From JANSYA01 sp965243385 (GTDB taxonomy: Bacteria; Spirochaetota; Leptospiria; Leptospirales; Leptonemataceae): a DNA stretch of 64,000 nt. The notes under the pieces are model-generated. The model had not been told where the DNA came from and did no database searches. It saw only the letters and a list, made by a program, of their open reading frames with translations. Shown here piece after piece: positions 51,219 through 61,206 of this stretch (within the stretch, counting starts at the first letter, position 1; each line of letters opens with the position of its first letter). The DNA is taken from NCBI GenBank assembly GCA_965243385.1, contig CBDEUV010000002.1, positions 1,798,001 to 1,862,000 on the forward strand, in the 5' to 3' direction. Position numbers and translations under genes: made by a program.

Positions 51219-53099
51219 TCATGCATCGCGGTCAAGAATCCCCCGGAGCTTCAGCCCCGTCGCGTGATCCGGCTCATATTCCAGGGCCGCCGCGAGTCGC
51301 TTTCGCGCCCGGGCATCATCTCCGGCAAGGCGATACAGATCCGCGAGATTCACAATGTTATTCGTATGTCGCGGATCGCGTAAACGCGCGCGCTCCCCAT
51401 AATCGATTGCGCGGGATATCAGCGCCGGATCGCGCCGGTCGATGTACAACAGCTTGAGATACTTCGACGCCGCGAAGAGGGGCCACCATTCCGCGGGACG
51501 TCCGGCGCACAGCGTTTCCACGCTCCGGACGGCTGCGGCGTAATCGCCCTGCCGGGCGCCGGTCCGGGCCGAGTCTCGCAATTCCTGCGCCCTGGAATCA
51601 GAAAGGGCGTCCGGCGGGGCCAGTTCCGGCGCCGCCGCGTCTTCTCTAAAGCAGATGCGCATCAAACTCAGATCGTCCGAAAGCTCGCCGCTGGATTTCA
51701 GAGCGCTTAGAATATCCTCTAATTCGCCCCGGGCGGACTGCACGTGCCGCAAGAACGCGTTTTCATCTTCGTTTAACATACGCCGACCGTCCGCGTCTGT
51801 GCCGACGATCAAATCGTCGCGACCGTCCGATCCCAGGATCAGCGCATCACCGGGCTGCATCGCGAATACGCTCACGCGAATCGTGCCTTCGGGCGAAACG
51901 ATACCGATTTTGCGATGCTCCAATTCATCTTCGATGAATTCCGCGTGCTCGTTTCGGTACAGGACGCTCCAGGGATGCTCCGCGTTTATGAAGTACGTCA
52001 ATCCGCTCTGGTTGTCGAGCAAACCCACTACGGCGGATATTAACATTCTTCCATCAAATGTTACAAAAACATCCTGCAGTTCTACGAAACAATCCTTCAA
52101 CCAACGCTCCGGCGATTTGCCGGCGGTTTCAACGGCCGTATGCGTACGCGAGATCAGCGATCGGAATACTGTTCCGAGCACCAGCGCGCCTCCGGCGCCC
52201 TGAATCGATTTACCCATCGCATCGCCGTTGATAAAGGCGGTGTATTCGCGATCCCGGAGATGGACTGTATGAGCCGAAAGATAATCCCCGCCGATTTCGG
52301 ATCGCCAGTTACGGAACTGAAAAGTCTTATTCTGCCTTAGTAAGAAATCCACCCGCACACCGGGGACATTCGCATGGTTTTCGATAAGCGGAGCCAGCAA
52401 ATTGGCGGTCAGAAAATAATCGCCGTCCTGATTCTCTTTGAGTTTTCGAACCGCCGCCATCTGTTCTTCAACTCGCACGTTGTTGTAAAACAGGGTAAAG
52501 CGCAGGCGGTCCATAATATAGGCCATGATCAAACCCAGCGTACTGGAGATGATTAGATTCTGCATCGAGTAGGCCGCCTGGTCCGACGACAGGTCCGGAC
52601 TGTAAATATAAACCGCGGTCAGGAACAAAACCAGGCCGCCCGCGTACAGCCAGTATATGGAGCGGGCGGTCAACGGCAGGAGTACGGCAAGAATGATGGC
52701 GATTTGCAAACCGCTGACATAATTGGGATCGTCGGCGATGCGGCCCGTAAAAAACGAGGTGGCCAGTATTCCGTACGCGATCATCGCCAGCAGCCAGCCC
52801 CGGCCCGCGCCCCGGACCCGATTCAATCCCAGCCGGTCCAATAAAATCACAATGAGTACCACTGCCCCCAGAGCCGTCAGCCCGAGGCGAAAATAGAGCA
52901 ACTCCGGAAATTCAGGATGCAATTTCCGATCCGTATCGAAGGCGAACCCCAACCAGCCGATAAGACTGATCAGAGCCCCCGGCAGATGCAGAGTCCGCGC
53001 CTGGCTGTTTAAATGTTGCAGAAAGCGTTCATTGTATTCCCGCCGATTCGGATCGGGGCTTATCCAGCGACGCAGCTCATTCCAGGTCCGGGATCTCAT
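51219..53099 (-). CDS. membrane SpoIIE/PP2C-type serine phosphatase with TPR tail
   Basis: A 626-residue protein. Residues about 35-210 hold six or seven membrane helices (LLYFRLGLTALGAVVLIVIL among them), followed by a short coiled-coil (VRVEEQMAAVRKLKENQD). The SpoIIE phosphatase domain (about 225-490) has the metal Asp residues in GGDYLSAH, INGDAMGKSIQGAGGAL, LGSDGRDDLIVG and SDDLSLMRICF. The last 110 residues are helical repeats of TPR type (GARQGDYAAAVRSVETLCAG, NNIVNLADLYRLAGDDARAR). Such phosphatases usually act on anti-sigma-antagonist partners. The membrane sensor half is typical of large spirochaete families. No partner gene is adjacent. Confidence 0.9.
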   Translation of the reverse strand: MRSRTWNELRRWISPDPNRREYNERFLQHLNSQARTLHLPGALISLIGWLGFAFDTDRKLHPEFPELLYFRLGLTALGAVVLIVILLDRLGLNRVRGAGRGWLLAMIAYGILATSFFTGRIADDPNYVSGLQIAIILAVLLPLTARSIYWLYAGGLVLFLTAVYIYSPDLSSDQAAYSMQNLIISSTLGLIMAYIMDRLRFTLFYNNVRVEEQMAAVRKLKENQDGDYFLTANLLAPLIENHANVPGVRVDFLLRQNKTFQFRNWRSEIGGDYLSAHTVHLRDREYTAFINGDAMGKSIQGAGGALVLGTVFRSLISRTHTAVETAGKSPERWLKDCFVELQDVFVTFDGRMLISAVVGLLDNQSGLTYFINAEHPWSVLYRNEHAEFIEDELEHRKIGIVSPEGTIRVSVFAMQPGDALILGSDGRDDLIVGTDADGRRMLNEDENAFLRHVQSARGELEDILSALKSSGELSDDLSLMRICFREDAAAPELAPPDALSDSRAQELRDSARTGARQGDYAAAVRSVETLCAGRPAEWWPLFAASKYLKLLYIDRRDPALISRAIDYGERARLRDPRHTNNIVNLADLYRLAGDDARARKRLAAALEYEPDHATGLKLRGILDRDA

Positions 53100-53352
53100 G
53101 CGCCCACCCTACCCTTCAGCGCGAAGACAGGCAAGTAGCTTATACGCCTTCGCCGACAGCGGAACGGTCATCAGTTGTCAGACACGTGACAGCGACACAG
53201 AATTCTACCTCGGTGCCAGCGCGACGCACGGGATTCCCGGCCGGGCCGCCATCGCGGCGCATGGGGATCCTGCCCACGAAAAGCGCCTCATGTAGCGGAC
53301 TTCCGTTGACGGACACTCAATGCTCTGGATGCTGGCCGCCGGGTACGGCACG

Positions 53353-54741
53353 ATGTTTCCCTTCTCGACAGGCTCCGCTGCGCTTTTGGCAAAGGGCTCC
53401 GCTACGCTTCGACGCACCCTGACCGCGGCGCTTGTCCTCAGCTTCGCCTGGCTGCCGGGCGCGGCCTGCAGCGCCATTTACATCGACGACGAATGCGTCA
53501 TTACCGCCCCCGACTGCGGCGGCTGGCTCGCATACCTCGTGGGTTCGCAGCGAGTCGTCGCGGTGTATGCGTTCTCGTTAGGTGAACGAACGGGCAGCGG
53601 TCAGGACTGGCGCCTGCAGAAATTCTCCGCCGACGGAGTCGAAGATACGGTCAACTGGAACTTGATCTTTGACGGGGGCACGAACGGGACCGACCAACCG
53701 GTTTCGGCGGCATTCGCCAGCGACGGCGGACTCATCCTGGGCGGAATCGAATCCCGGGCCGGTACGACACTGGACTTCGCACTGCGAAAATTTTCGACGG
53801 CCGGAATCGAAGATACCGCGAATTGGGCGAAGGCCTTCGACGGCGGCAACAATGGAGCGGATCAGGTTCTGGACGTGGCAACAACGCCGGACGGCGGGCT
53901 CATCGCCGTCGGGAAGCGCAACCAACTGGCGAGCGTCGACGACTGGTGGATTCGTAAATTCTCGGCGAGCGGCGTCGAAGATACGGTCAACTGGAACAAA
54001 ACCATCGAAGGCGGCAACAACCTGGCCGAAGAAGCGAACAACGTGGCCATCGCGCCGGATGGCAGCATCTTCATCGTTGGCTCGTTCAATGCACCCGCCA
54101 CTCAGAAAGACTGGCACATTAAGAAATTTTCCGCCGACGGCGTCGAGGATACGGTCAATTGGAACAAAACCATCGAGGGCGGCGGCAATCTGAACGATAC
54201 GGCGTTCGCCGTCGCGATCGCCGCCGACGGCGGGCTGTACGTGGCCGGCGATTTTAACGTCGCCGGGCCCGGTCCGAACATGGTAATCAAAAAATTCTCG
54301 GCGAACGGGGTCGAAGACACAGTCAACTGGAATAAGAATTTCGACGGCGGCAACAATTCCGTCGACCTGGCCCTGGATATGGCGGTCGCGCCCGACGGTT
54401 CCCTGTATGTAATCGGGACGGCGACGCCTGCGGCCAAAGTCGACCAGGACTGGTGGCTGAAAAAGTTTTCCGCGAGCGGCGTGGAAGATACAATCAACTG
54501 GAATAAGATCATAGACGGCGGCGCAATCCAGAACGAATCTCCGCGGAGCGTTCAGGTGGCACCGGACGGGACGGTCTACGTGGGCGGCGCTTTCGGCCTG
54601 GGCGGAGGCAACAGCCAGGCCGTAATCAAAAAATTCAGCGCGGACGGCGTCGAGGATACGTCCAATTGGAACAAAAGCTTTATGGCCGAAGGGACCGGCA
54701 ACAATCAGGTCAACCACATCGTGCTCGAACTCGGCCTCTGA
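53353..54741 (+). CDS. lipoprotein with seven delta-60/SBBP-type propeller repeats
   Basis: A 462-residue lipoprotein. The signal is LRRTLTAALVLSFAWLPGAAC, Cys lipidated. Seven repeats of about 56 residues follow, each with (K/R)KFSA.GVEDTVNWNK.(F/I)(D/E)GGN and (A)PDGG(L/S)(Y/I)V.G. This is the outer-surface beta-propeller pattern of spirochaete-like 'SBBP/delta-60' lipoproteins. The true start is uncertain (ATG 53320, ATG 53353 or TTG 53386): the N-terminal 20 residues are encoded by a low-complexity segment (CTCGACAGGCTCCGCTGCGC and a near-copy CAAAGGGCTCCGCTACGCTT) that looks like an inserted intergenic repeat. Surface adhesion or a structural role is possible. Confidence 0.75.
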   Translation: MFPFSTGSAALLAKGSATLRRTLTAALVLSFAWLPGAACSAIYIDDECVITAPDCGGWLAYLVGSQRVVAVYAFSLGERTGSGQDWRLQKFSADGVEDTVNWNLIFDGGTNGTDQPVSAAFASDGGLILGGIESRAGTTLDFALRKFSTAGIEDTANWAKAFDGGNNGADQVLDVATTPDGGLIAVGKRNQLASVDDWWIRKFSASGVEDTVNWNKTIEGGNNLAEEANNVAIAPDGSIFIVGSFNAPATQKDWHIKKFSADGVEDTVNWNKTIEGGGNLNDTAFAVAIAADGGLYVAGDFNVAGPGPNMVIKKFSANGVEDTVNWNKNFDGGNNSVDLALDMAVAPDGSLYVIGTATPAAKVDQDWWLKKFSASGVEDTINWNKIIDGGAIQNESPRSVQVAPDGTVYVGGAFGLGGGNSQAVIKKFSADGVEDTSNWNKSFMAEGTGNNQVNHIVLELGL

Positions 54742-54796
54742 CCCTGCGTTCCGTTTGCCCCGCTCAAGCCTTGTGAATCAAGACCCCGGGACGATT

Positions 54797-55807
54797 ATGA
54801 AATCCGAATACGCGAAATCAAAACGCACGCCAGCCATGCTGCCGCTCGCGGGGCTGGCCGTGCTCTGCCTGCTGCAATGCAATCCCACCGGAACCGGCGA
54901 CGAAGGCGGCTCGGGCGAACTCAAGGCGGCACCCGGAGAAGAAGCACCCGTTGTCAATGCCGACGGTTTCGCGCCGATGATGAAAGTGGTTCTGCCCGGA
55001 GCCAATCCGGAACGCCAGCAGGCCTACGCCCATGTCGATGCGACGAGCCTGATGGTTCGTTCAGCGCCGCGCCGCGATGCGAAGGCCATCCATCGCCTGG
55101 AAAATCAGGAACCGGTCGAGGTAGTCCAGGCCAGCGGCGAAACACAGAACATCGACGGCGCCACCGGCCGCTGGACGAAGATTCGCGCCATCGTCGTGAA
55201 GCGGGATCGACCGGCTCTCGTCGAAGGCTGGGTCTTTGGCGGTTATTTGACGAAAGACTCCGACGGCGAATACCAGCGGGGCCCTGCCGCCGGCGATCAC
55301 GCGCCCGTATGGAAAATGCGGCCGGCCGAGTATCCCTTTGATCCCCGCGGCAAGAGCTATTCGTACGGCGTGGCCTGTTCCGGCCTGACCTTTTCAGAAT
55401 ACGGCCTGGAGATGGATTTTGGCGCGGCGTCCGCTCCGAAAAATATCGCCAGGGAAATTTCGATTACCGGCCACAACGCGATGGTTCACGACTCGACCTC
55501 GCCTTCCGGCGCTCCCTGCAGCACCATCGAACGCCGCAGGCATATTGGAAGCTATTCGATCGAAGGCGCGCAGATTCGCATTCATTTCACCAGGCGCAAC
55601 GACGAAGACGAGCGGTTCGGAGAAAGCGAAGGCGATACGGACGAATGCGCGAAAGTCGAACGCCGCGAAACGAAGGTGGATCTGGCGGACGAATATACGA
55701 TCGCCTATTGTTATACGCGCGGGCGAACCGTACCCGGAATCATCGCGCCCATTCCCGGAGACGACGCGGATCGCATACCGGCGTTCTGGGCGCTGATCCC
55801 GGAATGA
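54797..55807 (+). CDS. lipoprotein with SH3b-like domain
   Basis: A 336-residue lipoprotein: signal LPLAGLAVLCLLQC, Cys lipidated. After a Gly/Glu-rich linker, residues about 75-160 read as a bacterial SH3 (SH3b) domain: AYAHVDATSLMVRSAPRRDA, IHRLENQEPVEVVQASGET, then RPALVEGWVFGGYLTKDSDG. The C-terminal half (SYGVACSGLTFSEYGLEMDF onwards) has conserved Cys but no recognised family. SH3b modules often bind peptidoglycan peptides, so a cell-wall contact from the outer membrane is plausible. It follows the propeller lipoprotein by 55 bases on the same strand. Confidence 0.75.
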   Translation: MKSEYAKSKRTPAMLPLAGLAVLCLLQCNPTGTGDEGGSGELKAAPGEEAPVVNADGFAPMMKVVLPGANPERQQAYAHVDATSLMVRSAPRRDAKAIHRLENQEPVEVVQASGETQNIDGATGRWTKIRAIVVKRDRPALVEGWVFGGYLTKDSDGEYQRGPAAGDHAPVWKMRPAEYPFDPRGKSYSYGVACSGLTFSEYGLEMDFGAASAPKNIAREISITGHNAMVHDSTSPSGAPCSTIERRRHIGSYSIEGAQIRIHFTRRNDEDERFGESEGDTDECAKVERRETKVDLADEYTIAYCYTRGRTVPGIIAPIPGDDADRIPAFWALIPE

Positions 55808-55842
55808 CCTCTGGCCCGCAATGCGTTTCCGGCCGCAAGTCC

Positions 55843-57303
55843 TCAGCGGCCAGGAACGAGGGCTGGTTCGCCGATAGAATCGCGCGCTGGCGAAGGAACG
55901 ACCGCCTCGCGGGCCTGCTTGTGCCGATCGCCTTCCCCGAGCAAGAACCCGGCAAATCGGCTGCGTTGCGCAAGCGCGCTCAACCCCAATGCCAGCGGCC
56001 AGGCGAGTCCCAGAATCAGCGGCACGCGAATTTCAAAAGGCAGGCCGGAAAACGCGAACTGCAAAAGCGGATGCGTTAAGTATACCAGGAAGCTCAGGCG
56101 CGCGAGTCCCCGCATCCGCTCGCCACTCATCATACGCGCGAAGGCCGCGCGAAGACCGCCACGCGAAGGCTCACTCTCTTGAGAGCCGGCCGGTCGCTCG
56201 TCGTTCGTGAGCATCCAGATCAATACCAGCGCCAGCAGCGCGTACAGCACGACAGTCGGTCGCCAGATGCGACCGGCGGAATCCGGAAATTGTCCGAGCG
56301 CGAAGACGTGAAAGAGAAAATCGCCGAATACGAAAGCGAACGCAATCCCCGCTGCGACCATGCAAGCGATGCGCGGACCATTCCAGAAATTCCGCATCGC
56401 CGGCTCGAACGAATCGCGCGCGCCCTGTTCCTGATTTTCAGGACGATTGCGACGCTGCGCCGACAGCTGGCCGGCTCGCACGCCCCCGATAAAAAAGGGC
56501 AGCGCGTACGCCATAAGAATCGTCCAGCTGGTAGCATGACCGGACAGGCGTTCCTGGACGATCGGGGCCAGATCGGTGATATAAGGAATCCGGCTCTGAA
56601 TAAAACGATTGTGCGGATCCACCAGCAAATAGACGGCGAAAATCGCCAGGACCGCCAGTGCGAAACTGAAGATCGATGCTCGCGAACGACCGCCGGAGCC
56701 TTCGACCGCGCGGACCCTGACGCGAGTGCGACCGACGATCCAGGGAAAGAGCGCGTAGAGATAACACAACAAAGCGACGAAGTACAGATGAAACATGTGA
56801 TCGCCGTCGAGCAATCCGGCGGCGAAATCGATTCCCGCTGTGATTCCATTCGTCGCGATATTCGCAATGCTCAAAACGCTCGCAATCGTCCCGGCCGGTT
56901 CGATGGCGGAATACCAGTTGGGAACCGCAACGATCGCAAAACCAATCAGCGACATCAAAAAATAGGGCGGCAGAATTCGCAGCGCGCGATTCCGATAAAA
57001 AGCGGCGCTAAAGGCGAAGCGCGCCCGCAGCGTTTCGCCGACATTTTCCCGCGCGCCCCATTTCGGATGCACGCCAAAGGCGAAACCGGACAGGAATAGA
57101 AACAATAATACCGAGGGTTTGCCCAGCTGATTCAGGACGGCGAAGAACCAGACGCCGGCATGATCATTCGGTCCGGCGATTTCGACGAAGCCGTTCCAGG
57201 TCGCGTGGTTAAACACGACATAGGTGACAGCGATCACGCGCAAAAGATCGGTGGCGGAACGGCTCATACAGATTTCGCGGCGAAAGCCGCCAGGATCCAT
57301 CAT
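55843..57303 (-). CDS. acyltransferase 3 (OafA/YrhL family)
   Basis: A 486-residue membrane enzyme with ten or eleven hydrophobic segments. The family marks are ATDLLRVIAVTYVVFNHATW (catalytic His in the first helix region), FLFLSGFAFG, YRNRALRILPPYFLMSLIGF with the conserved Arg pair, and a final PLLQFAFSGLPFEIRVPLIL. These enzymes move acetyl or other short acyl groups from the cytoplasm to sugars or lipids outside. ATG 57303 is used; ATG 57267 is an alternative. It is convergent with the SH3b lipoprotein (35 bases). Target unknown. Confidence 0.85.
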   Translation of the reverse strand: MMDPGGFRREICMSRSATDLLRVIAVTYVVFNHATWNGFVEIAGPNDHAGVWFFAVLNQLGKPSVLLFLFLSGFAFGVHPKWGARENVGETLRARFAFSAAFYRNRALRILPPYFLMSLIGFAIVAVPNWYSAIEPAGTIASVLSIANIATNGITAGIDFAAGLLDGDHMFHLYFVALLCYLYALFPWIVGRTRVRVRAVEGSGGRSRASIFSFALAVLAIFAVYLLVDPHNRFIQSRIPYITDLAPIVQERLSGHATSWTILMAYALPFFIGGVRAGQLSAQRRNRPENQEQGARDSFEPAMRNFWNGPRIACMVAAGIAFAFVFGDFLFHVFALGQFPDSAGRIWRPTVVLYALLALVLIWMLTNDERPAGSQESEPSRGGLRAAFARMMSGERMRGLARLSFLVYLTHPLLQFAFSGLPFEIRVPLILGLAWPLALGLSALAQRSRFAGFLLGEGDRHKQAREAVVPSPARDSIGEPALVPGR

Positions 57304-57407
57304 CGGAATTGCGCTCGAAGCGAAAACGACGACGTTTTGACCAGGTTTTTATGCGAAGCGAAGGCGTAAAGTCTTTCGCGAATTGCAAACGCCGGCCCCG
57401 CGCGAAA

Positions 57408-58118
57408 TTAAAGGGGCGTGCTGTCGGCCGCCACGTAGAGATACGCCGCGGCGAAATGCAGCACGCTACCCGCCATGACAAACAGATGCCAGACTCCATG
57501 ATTATACGGCAAACGGTCCCAGACGAAGAAAGCGACGCCGGCCGTATATGCCACACCGCCGGCCACGAGCAGCGCCAGACCGCCGGGCGGCACGGAGCGA
57601 AGCAGCGGCTCCAGGCCGACGAGCACCAGCCAGCCCATCGCCACGTAAAGGGCGACCCATAATAATTCGTAGCGATCCCCCAGCCAGATCTTGAGAGCGC
57701 TGCCGATCAGCGCGATTCCCCACACGACGCCGAAGATGCTCCACCCCCAGGCCGCCGGCAATAGCACGAGCGAAAAGGGCGTATAAGTACCCGCGATCAA
57801 TAGAAAGATCGAGATATGATCCAGGCGCTGGAATACAGACCGCGACGACGTGTGATGCAGGGCGTGATAGATGGTGGAAGCCCCGTACAAAATCACAAGT
57901 GTCGCCCCGAAAATAGAACAGGCGACGATACGCAACGGCTCGGCGGTCCCTGCGGCGCGAATCGTCAGCAGCACGAGAGCCGCGATAGCGAGTCCCAGAC
58001 CAGCGCCGTGCGTGAGCGTATCCACAATCTGCTCGCGCAAGCGCAATCGGCGGGCGCGAGACAATCCGCCGGCGATTGAGCGCCGTTCTGCGTTATCGGG
58101 ACGTACACTTTCGGTCAT
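57408..58118 (-). CDS. PAQR/hemolysin III family membrane protein
   Basis: A 236-residue protein with seven hydrophobic segments. Characteristic residues are THGAGLGLAIAAL, STIYHALHHTSS, FQRLDHISIFLLIAGTYTPF and the terminal NHGVWHLFVMAGSVLHFAAA. The His and Asp residues form the zinc site of the progestin/adipoQ receptor-like (PAQR) family, to which bacterial 'hemolysin III' proteins belong. Their bacterial role is linked to membrane fluidity and lipid hydrolysis, not to true haemolysis. ATG 58118 is chosen over GTG 58121. It precedes the acyltransferase by 104 bases on the same strand. Confidence 0.87.
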   Translation of the reverse strand: MTESVRPDNAERRSIAGGLSRARRLRLREQIVDTLTHGAGLGLAIAALVLLTIRAAGTAEPLRIVACSIFGATLVILYGASTIYHALHHTSSRSVFQRLDHISIFLLIAGTYTPFSLVLLPAAWGWSIFGVVWGIALIGSALKIWLGDRYELLWVALYVAMGWLVLVGLEPLLRSVPPGGLALLVAGGVAYTAGVAFFVWDRLPYNHGVWHLFVMAGSVLHFAAAYLYVAADSTPL

Positions 58119-58196
58119 CACTCACATTCGAACCGATCGTGCGAAGAATGTTGCAAAAAATTGCGCCCGGATCTTCCGTTTCCCGGGCCCATCGCT

Positions 58197-58616
58197 TCAG
58201 CTGGATTCGGAGCGCTCCGTAATCGCGTCGACGGACAATCGACCGCCGCCATAGAACAGGAACGCAACCAACAAACAGAATACCAGCATGGTGAACTGGA
58301 AATCATTCGAAAGCCCCTCGGTCTGAAACAATAGTATCGTCGCACCGGCCAGGATCGGAATCTGCGCGGCGATGACGATTCGGGTCAACAGGCCGATCGT
58401 CAGCATCAAACCGCCGACGATATGTGCGATCACGATATAATGCGCCAGGAACCCGGCAGCCCAAATCGAATCCGAAAAACCGATGATACCCAGCAACACG
58501 TCGATGTTGCGAACGAAATCAAATCCCTTCCAGATCAGAATACCGGCAAGCACCACGCGTAAAAACTCTATGGACCAGTCCCGATGGGACTCCAACCACA
58601 AGATTGTCGCTTTCAT
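58197..58616 (-). CDS. DoxX-family membrane protein
   Basis: A 139-residue protein with four hydrophobic segments: VVLAGILIWKGFDFVRNIDV, LAHYIVIAHIVGGLMLTIGL, IPILAGATILLFQTEG and FTMLVFCLLVAFLFYGGG. The order and the GGLMLTIGL turn match DoxX/DUF4870-like four-helix quinone-linked membrane proteins. ATG 58616 has GGGAGG 8 bases upstream; longer in-frame extensions would add hydrophilic residues. It is upstream of the PAQR gene by 78 bases and may be co-transcribed. Confidence 0.82.
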   Translation of the reverse strand: MKATILWLESHRDWSIEFLRVVLAGILIWKGFDFVRNIDVLLGIIGFSDSIWAAGFLAHYIVIAHIVGGLMLTIGLLTRIVIAAQIPILAGATILLFQTEGLSNDFQFTMLVFCLLVAFLFYGGGRLSVDAITERSESS

Positions 58617-58739
58617 AACGCGCCTCCCTCGTACCAGTTGCCCGATTATATCGCGGCGAAGTCGGTTTGTCCATGAAATTCGCAAGCGCGCGGCAAAGAT
58701 ACCGGCATGCCTGTATCGCCCCAACGACGTCGGGAGCCT

Positions 58740-61028
58740 TCAATGCAGCTCGGCCGAAAAATCCGGAACCGGCCGGTTGTCTTTTTGATATTCGCGGGCA
58801 GCCGCGCGCCGAATATGTCGCAACGAAATCGAGCTCTCTTCCGAGGCGGCGAGAAAGGCCGCATTGCGCGCGATGTTTTTGATCAGCGCTCCCGGCACGT
58901 CGAGGCGCGCGGCCAGAAACGCGAGATCCACATCGCGCGAAAGCGGCGCCTGTTTCGGAAAATTAAGCTCCCAGATACCCATGCGCTGGGTCGCGTCCGG
59001 AAACGGAAAGTCGACGATAAAATGCAGGCGGCGCACGAAGGCCTTGTCAAGATTCGCGCGAAAATTCGTGGCGAGTATGGTAATGCCCGGAAATTCTTCC
59101 ATCTTCTGCAATAGATAGCTGACTTCCATATTCGCGTAACGATCCTGCGCGTCCTTGACTTCGCCGCGTTTACCGAAGAGCGCGTCGGCTTCGTCGAAAA
59201 ATAAAACCGCGTTGGAAGTCTCCGCTTCGCGAAAGATGCGCGAAAGATTCTTTTCGGTTTCGCCGATATATTTGCTCACAATCGCCGAAAGATCGATGCG
59301 GTACAATTCGAGGCCCAGCTCCGTGGCCACGACCGAAGCCGCCATGGTTTTACCCGTACCGGGCGCGCCCACGAATAGCGCGTGCAGCCCCTGGCCGGAT
59401 GTGCCGGGGCTGAAACCCCAGCTCTGATAGACTTCGGCGGAATACCGCGCCTGGTTGCAGAGTTCGGTCAACTGGCGCAACGGCTCGGGTCGCAGGATCA
59501 AATCGTCCCAGCGCGGGCGCGATTTCACCTGCACCGCCAGTTCATTCAAGCCGCGATTCGATTCGGCATAACAACCCGCCAGCAAATCCGCCTGCGAGAT
59601 CCGGCCCTGCGAAAACGCGAGCGCGCGCGTATGCGCCCGGCGAAAGGCGCCGCGGATCTGTTTCGCCGTAAAACGAAAGCCCGTCGCCAGAAAATCGAAG
59701 GCGACTGAATCATCGAGCGTCGCCGGAGCGATCTCCCGCGTCTCATTCCCATCTTTCGCATTTTGCGCGCCGCTCGCATTCTCAGGAACCCGCGCCGCAT
59801 AACGCTCCGCTTCCCGCTCCCACAGCCGGCGACGCAGCACCGCGTCCGGAGGCGCGAGCTCCACCGCCAGATAAGCTGCATTCTCAGGCAACGCCAGATC
59901 CACGCGATCATTCGCAACCAGCAAGAGCGGCCCCGCGAGATACTTAAATTCCCGGGAGAGTAATTCGCGCCCCGCGGGATGTTCCGACAGCAGATGCCAG
60001 TCGGAGACGAATAACACCGCTCCGTACATTAAGGTTTCGCGGGTGATTTCCCGCAGCATATTCGCCCGATCGTCCGCCGCCTTCGCTCCCCCGCTCGCCT
60101 TCACAATATCGCCGGGACCCGCGCCGCTCGTCCCGTTCGAAGCATTGAGCGCCACCGACACGCCTTCCAGACAATTCAAGAATTCGCCGGCGTCCAGCCG
60201 CAACAGCGGCCGTTCGATCGCGTTCGCCAGCGCCACGGCGGCCGTCGATTTACCATTGCCTTCCGGTCCATGAATTTGAATCAGAGGGCGCGACGCGGCG
60301 CCTGCCGATTCACTGGATCCGCTGGCGGCGAGCTCCGCATCCGAACGCACCAGCATTTCGCGAACTTGCTCCAGTTCCTCGATCGTTTCGGGCGGCGCGG
60401 CCAGATCGGCGAGCGTCGCATCGCCCGGAAAAGGCCGCAGGCAGCGCGTCAACCCCACCGGCATATCGTCGGATCCCTGCAAATACAACAAGACGCGCGG
60501 ATCGACGGCGATGCGCGTACTGAACAACGGTTCGCCCGGATCCAGCTGCCGGATCAAACGAAAACGCGAAAGCGCCGCGTCGGGTCCGAGGGCCGGGTAC
60601 AACGTCGCCAGATAACGCTCCGCAAGTTCGGTCTCCGTTTCGCTGCCAGGACGCCCCGCGAAAACCCGCGCGATAATATCCGGCGTCAGCCCCCGATACT
60701 CACGCTCCGCGAGCGCTGCAAAGATCGATTCGAACTCCGACTGCCAGGCGGGCGCGAGAGCAAGCAACAGAATATCGCGTTCCACCGGCGAAAGATCGCA
60801 GGCGACGCAGAGCTGAACATAACGCGGGTCGAGTCTTTCGGCGTACTCGCGCGCGCGACCGAGATGTTCGGCGAGCGCGGCTTCGATTTCACGAATCGCG
60901 TTCGCGCCGCCCGAGCTACCGGCATCGTCGCTCGTCGCACTCTCCTCGCTCCCATCTTGCGCCTCCCCCTGCTTTCGATAGACAGCAAGCACCGCCTGGA
61001 GTTCCAATCGCGCAAATTCCGACAACAT
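58740..61028 (-). CDS. double AAA+ ATPase of the eCIS type
   Basis: A 762-residue ATPase. An N-terminal helical region (1-220) is followed by a first AAA+ module with Walker A GPEGNGKST (254-262), whose later motifs are weak (VLFVSDWHLL in place of Walker B), and a second, intact module: GAPGTGKT (554-561), VLFFDEADALFG, sensor-type ILATNFRANLDKAF and Arg finger RRLHFIVDFPFPD. One degenerate and one active AAA+ domain with this N-terminal region is the pattern of the ATPase found in extracellular contractile injection systems (Afp15/Pvc15-like), where it acts in assembly or loading. It is divergent from a DUF4157 eCIS-associated protein. The long Ser/Gly/Asn inserts in domain 1 are unusual. 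Confidence 0.85.
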   Translation of the reverse strand: MLSEFARLELQAVLAVYRKQGEAQDGSEESATSDDAGSSGGANAIREIEAALAEHLGRAREYAERLDPRYVQLCVACDLSPVERDILLLALAPAWQSEFESIFAALAEREYRGLTPDIIARVFAGRPGSETETELAERYLATLYPALGPDAALSRFRLIRQLDPGEPLFSTRIAVDPRVLLYLQGSDDMPVGLTRCLRPFPGDATLADLAAPPETIEELEQVREMLVRSDAELAASGSSESAGAASRPLIQIHGPEGNGKSTAAVALANAIERPLLRLDAGEFLNCLEGVSVALNASNGTSGAGPGDIVKASGGAKAADDRANMLREITRETLMYGAVLFVSDWHLLSEHPAGRELLSREFKYLAGPLLLVANDRVDLALPENAAYLAVELAPPDAVLRRRLWEREAERYAARVPENASGAQNAKDGNETREIAPATLDDSVAFDFLATGFRFTAKQIRGAFRRAHTRALAFSQGRISQADLLAGCYAESNRGLNELAVQVKSRPRWDDLILRPEPLRQLTELCNQARYSAEVYQSWGFSPGTSGQGLHALFVGAPGTGKTMAASVVATELGLELYRIDLSAIVSKYIGETEKNLSRIFREAETSNAVLFFDEADALFGKRGEVKDAQDRYANMEVSYLLQKMEEFPGITILATNFRANLDKAFVRRLHFIVDFPFPDATQRMGIWELNFPKQAPLSRDVDLAFLAARLDVPGALIKNIARNAAFLAASEESSISLRHIRRAAAREYQKDNRPVPDFSAELH

Positions 61029-61130
61029 AAGGCGGACACGCTTAAGTTACGTTGAAATACGATCAAGCAAACAAAAAAGTAAAAATGTGTAAGATACTGA
61101 AAGCGAGGGAAAGAATATTACGTGTGAGCG

Positions 61131-61206
61131 CCGAAGGCGCGAATTAGATAGCCGAAGGCGCGAAGTATATACCCGGAGGGTGCGAAGTGAATACCGAAGG
61201 CGCGAA
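61131..61206. repeat. four 21-bp iterons in the eCIS intergenic region
   Basis: Units CCGAAGGCGCGAA start at 61131, 61152, 61173 (degenerate, CCGGAGGGTGCGAA) and 61194, a strict 21-base period (two helical turns). They are followed by a hairpin (AACGAT-CGC-TAA-GCG-ATCGTT, about 61207-61229). They lie between the divergent ATPase and DUF4157 genes and could bind a regulator in phase. Confidence 0.65.
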
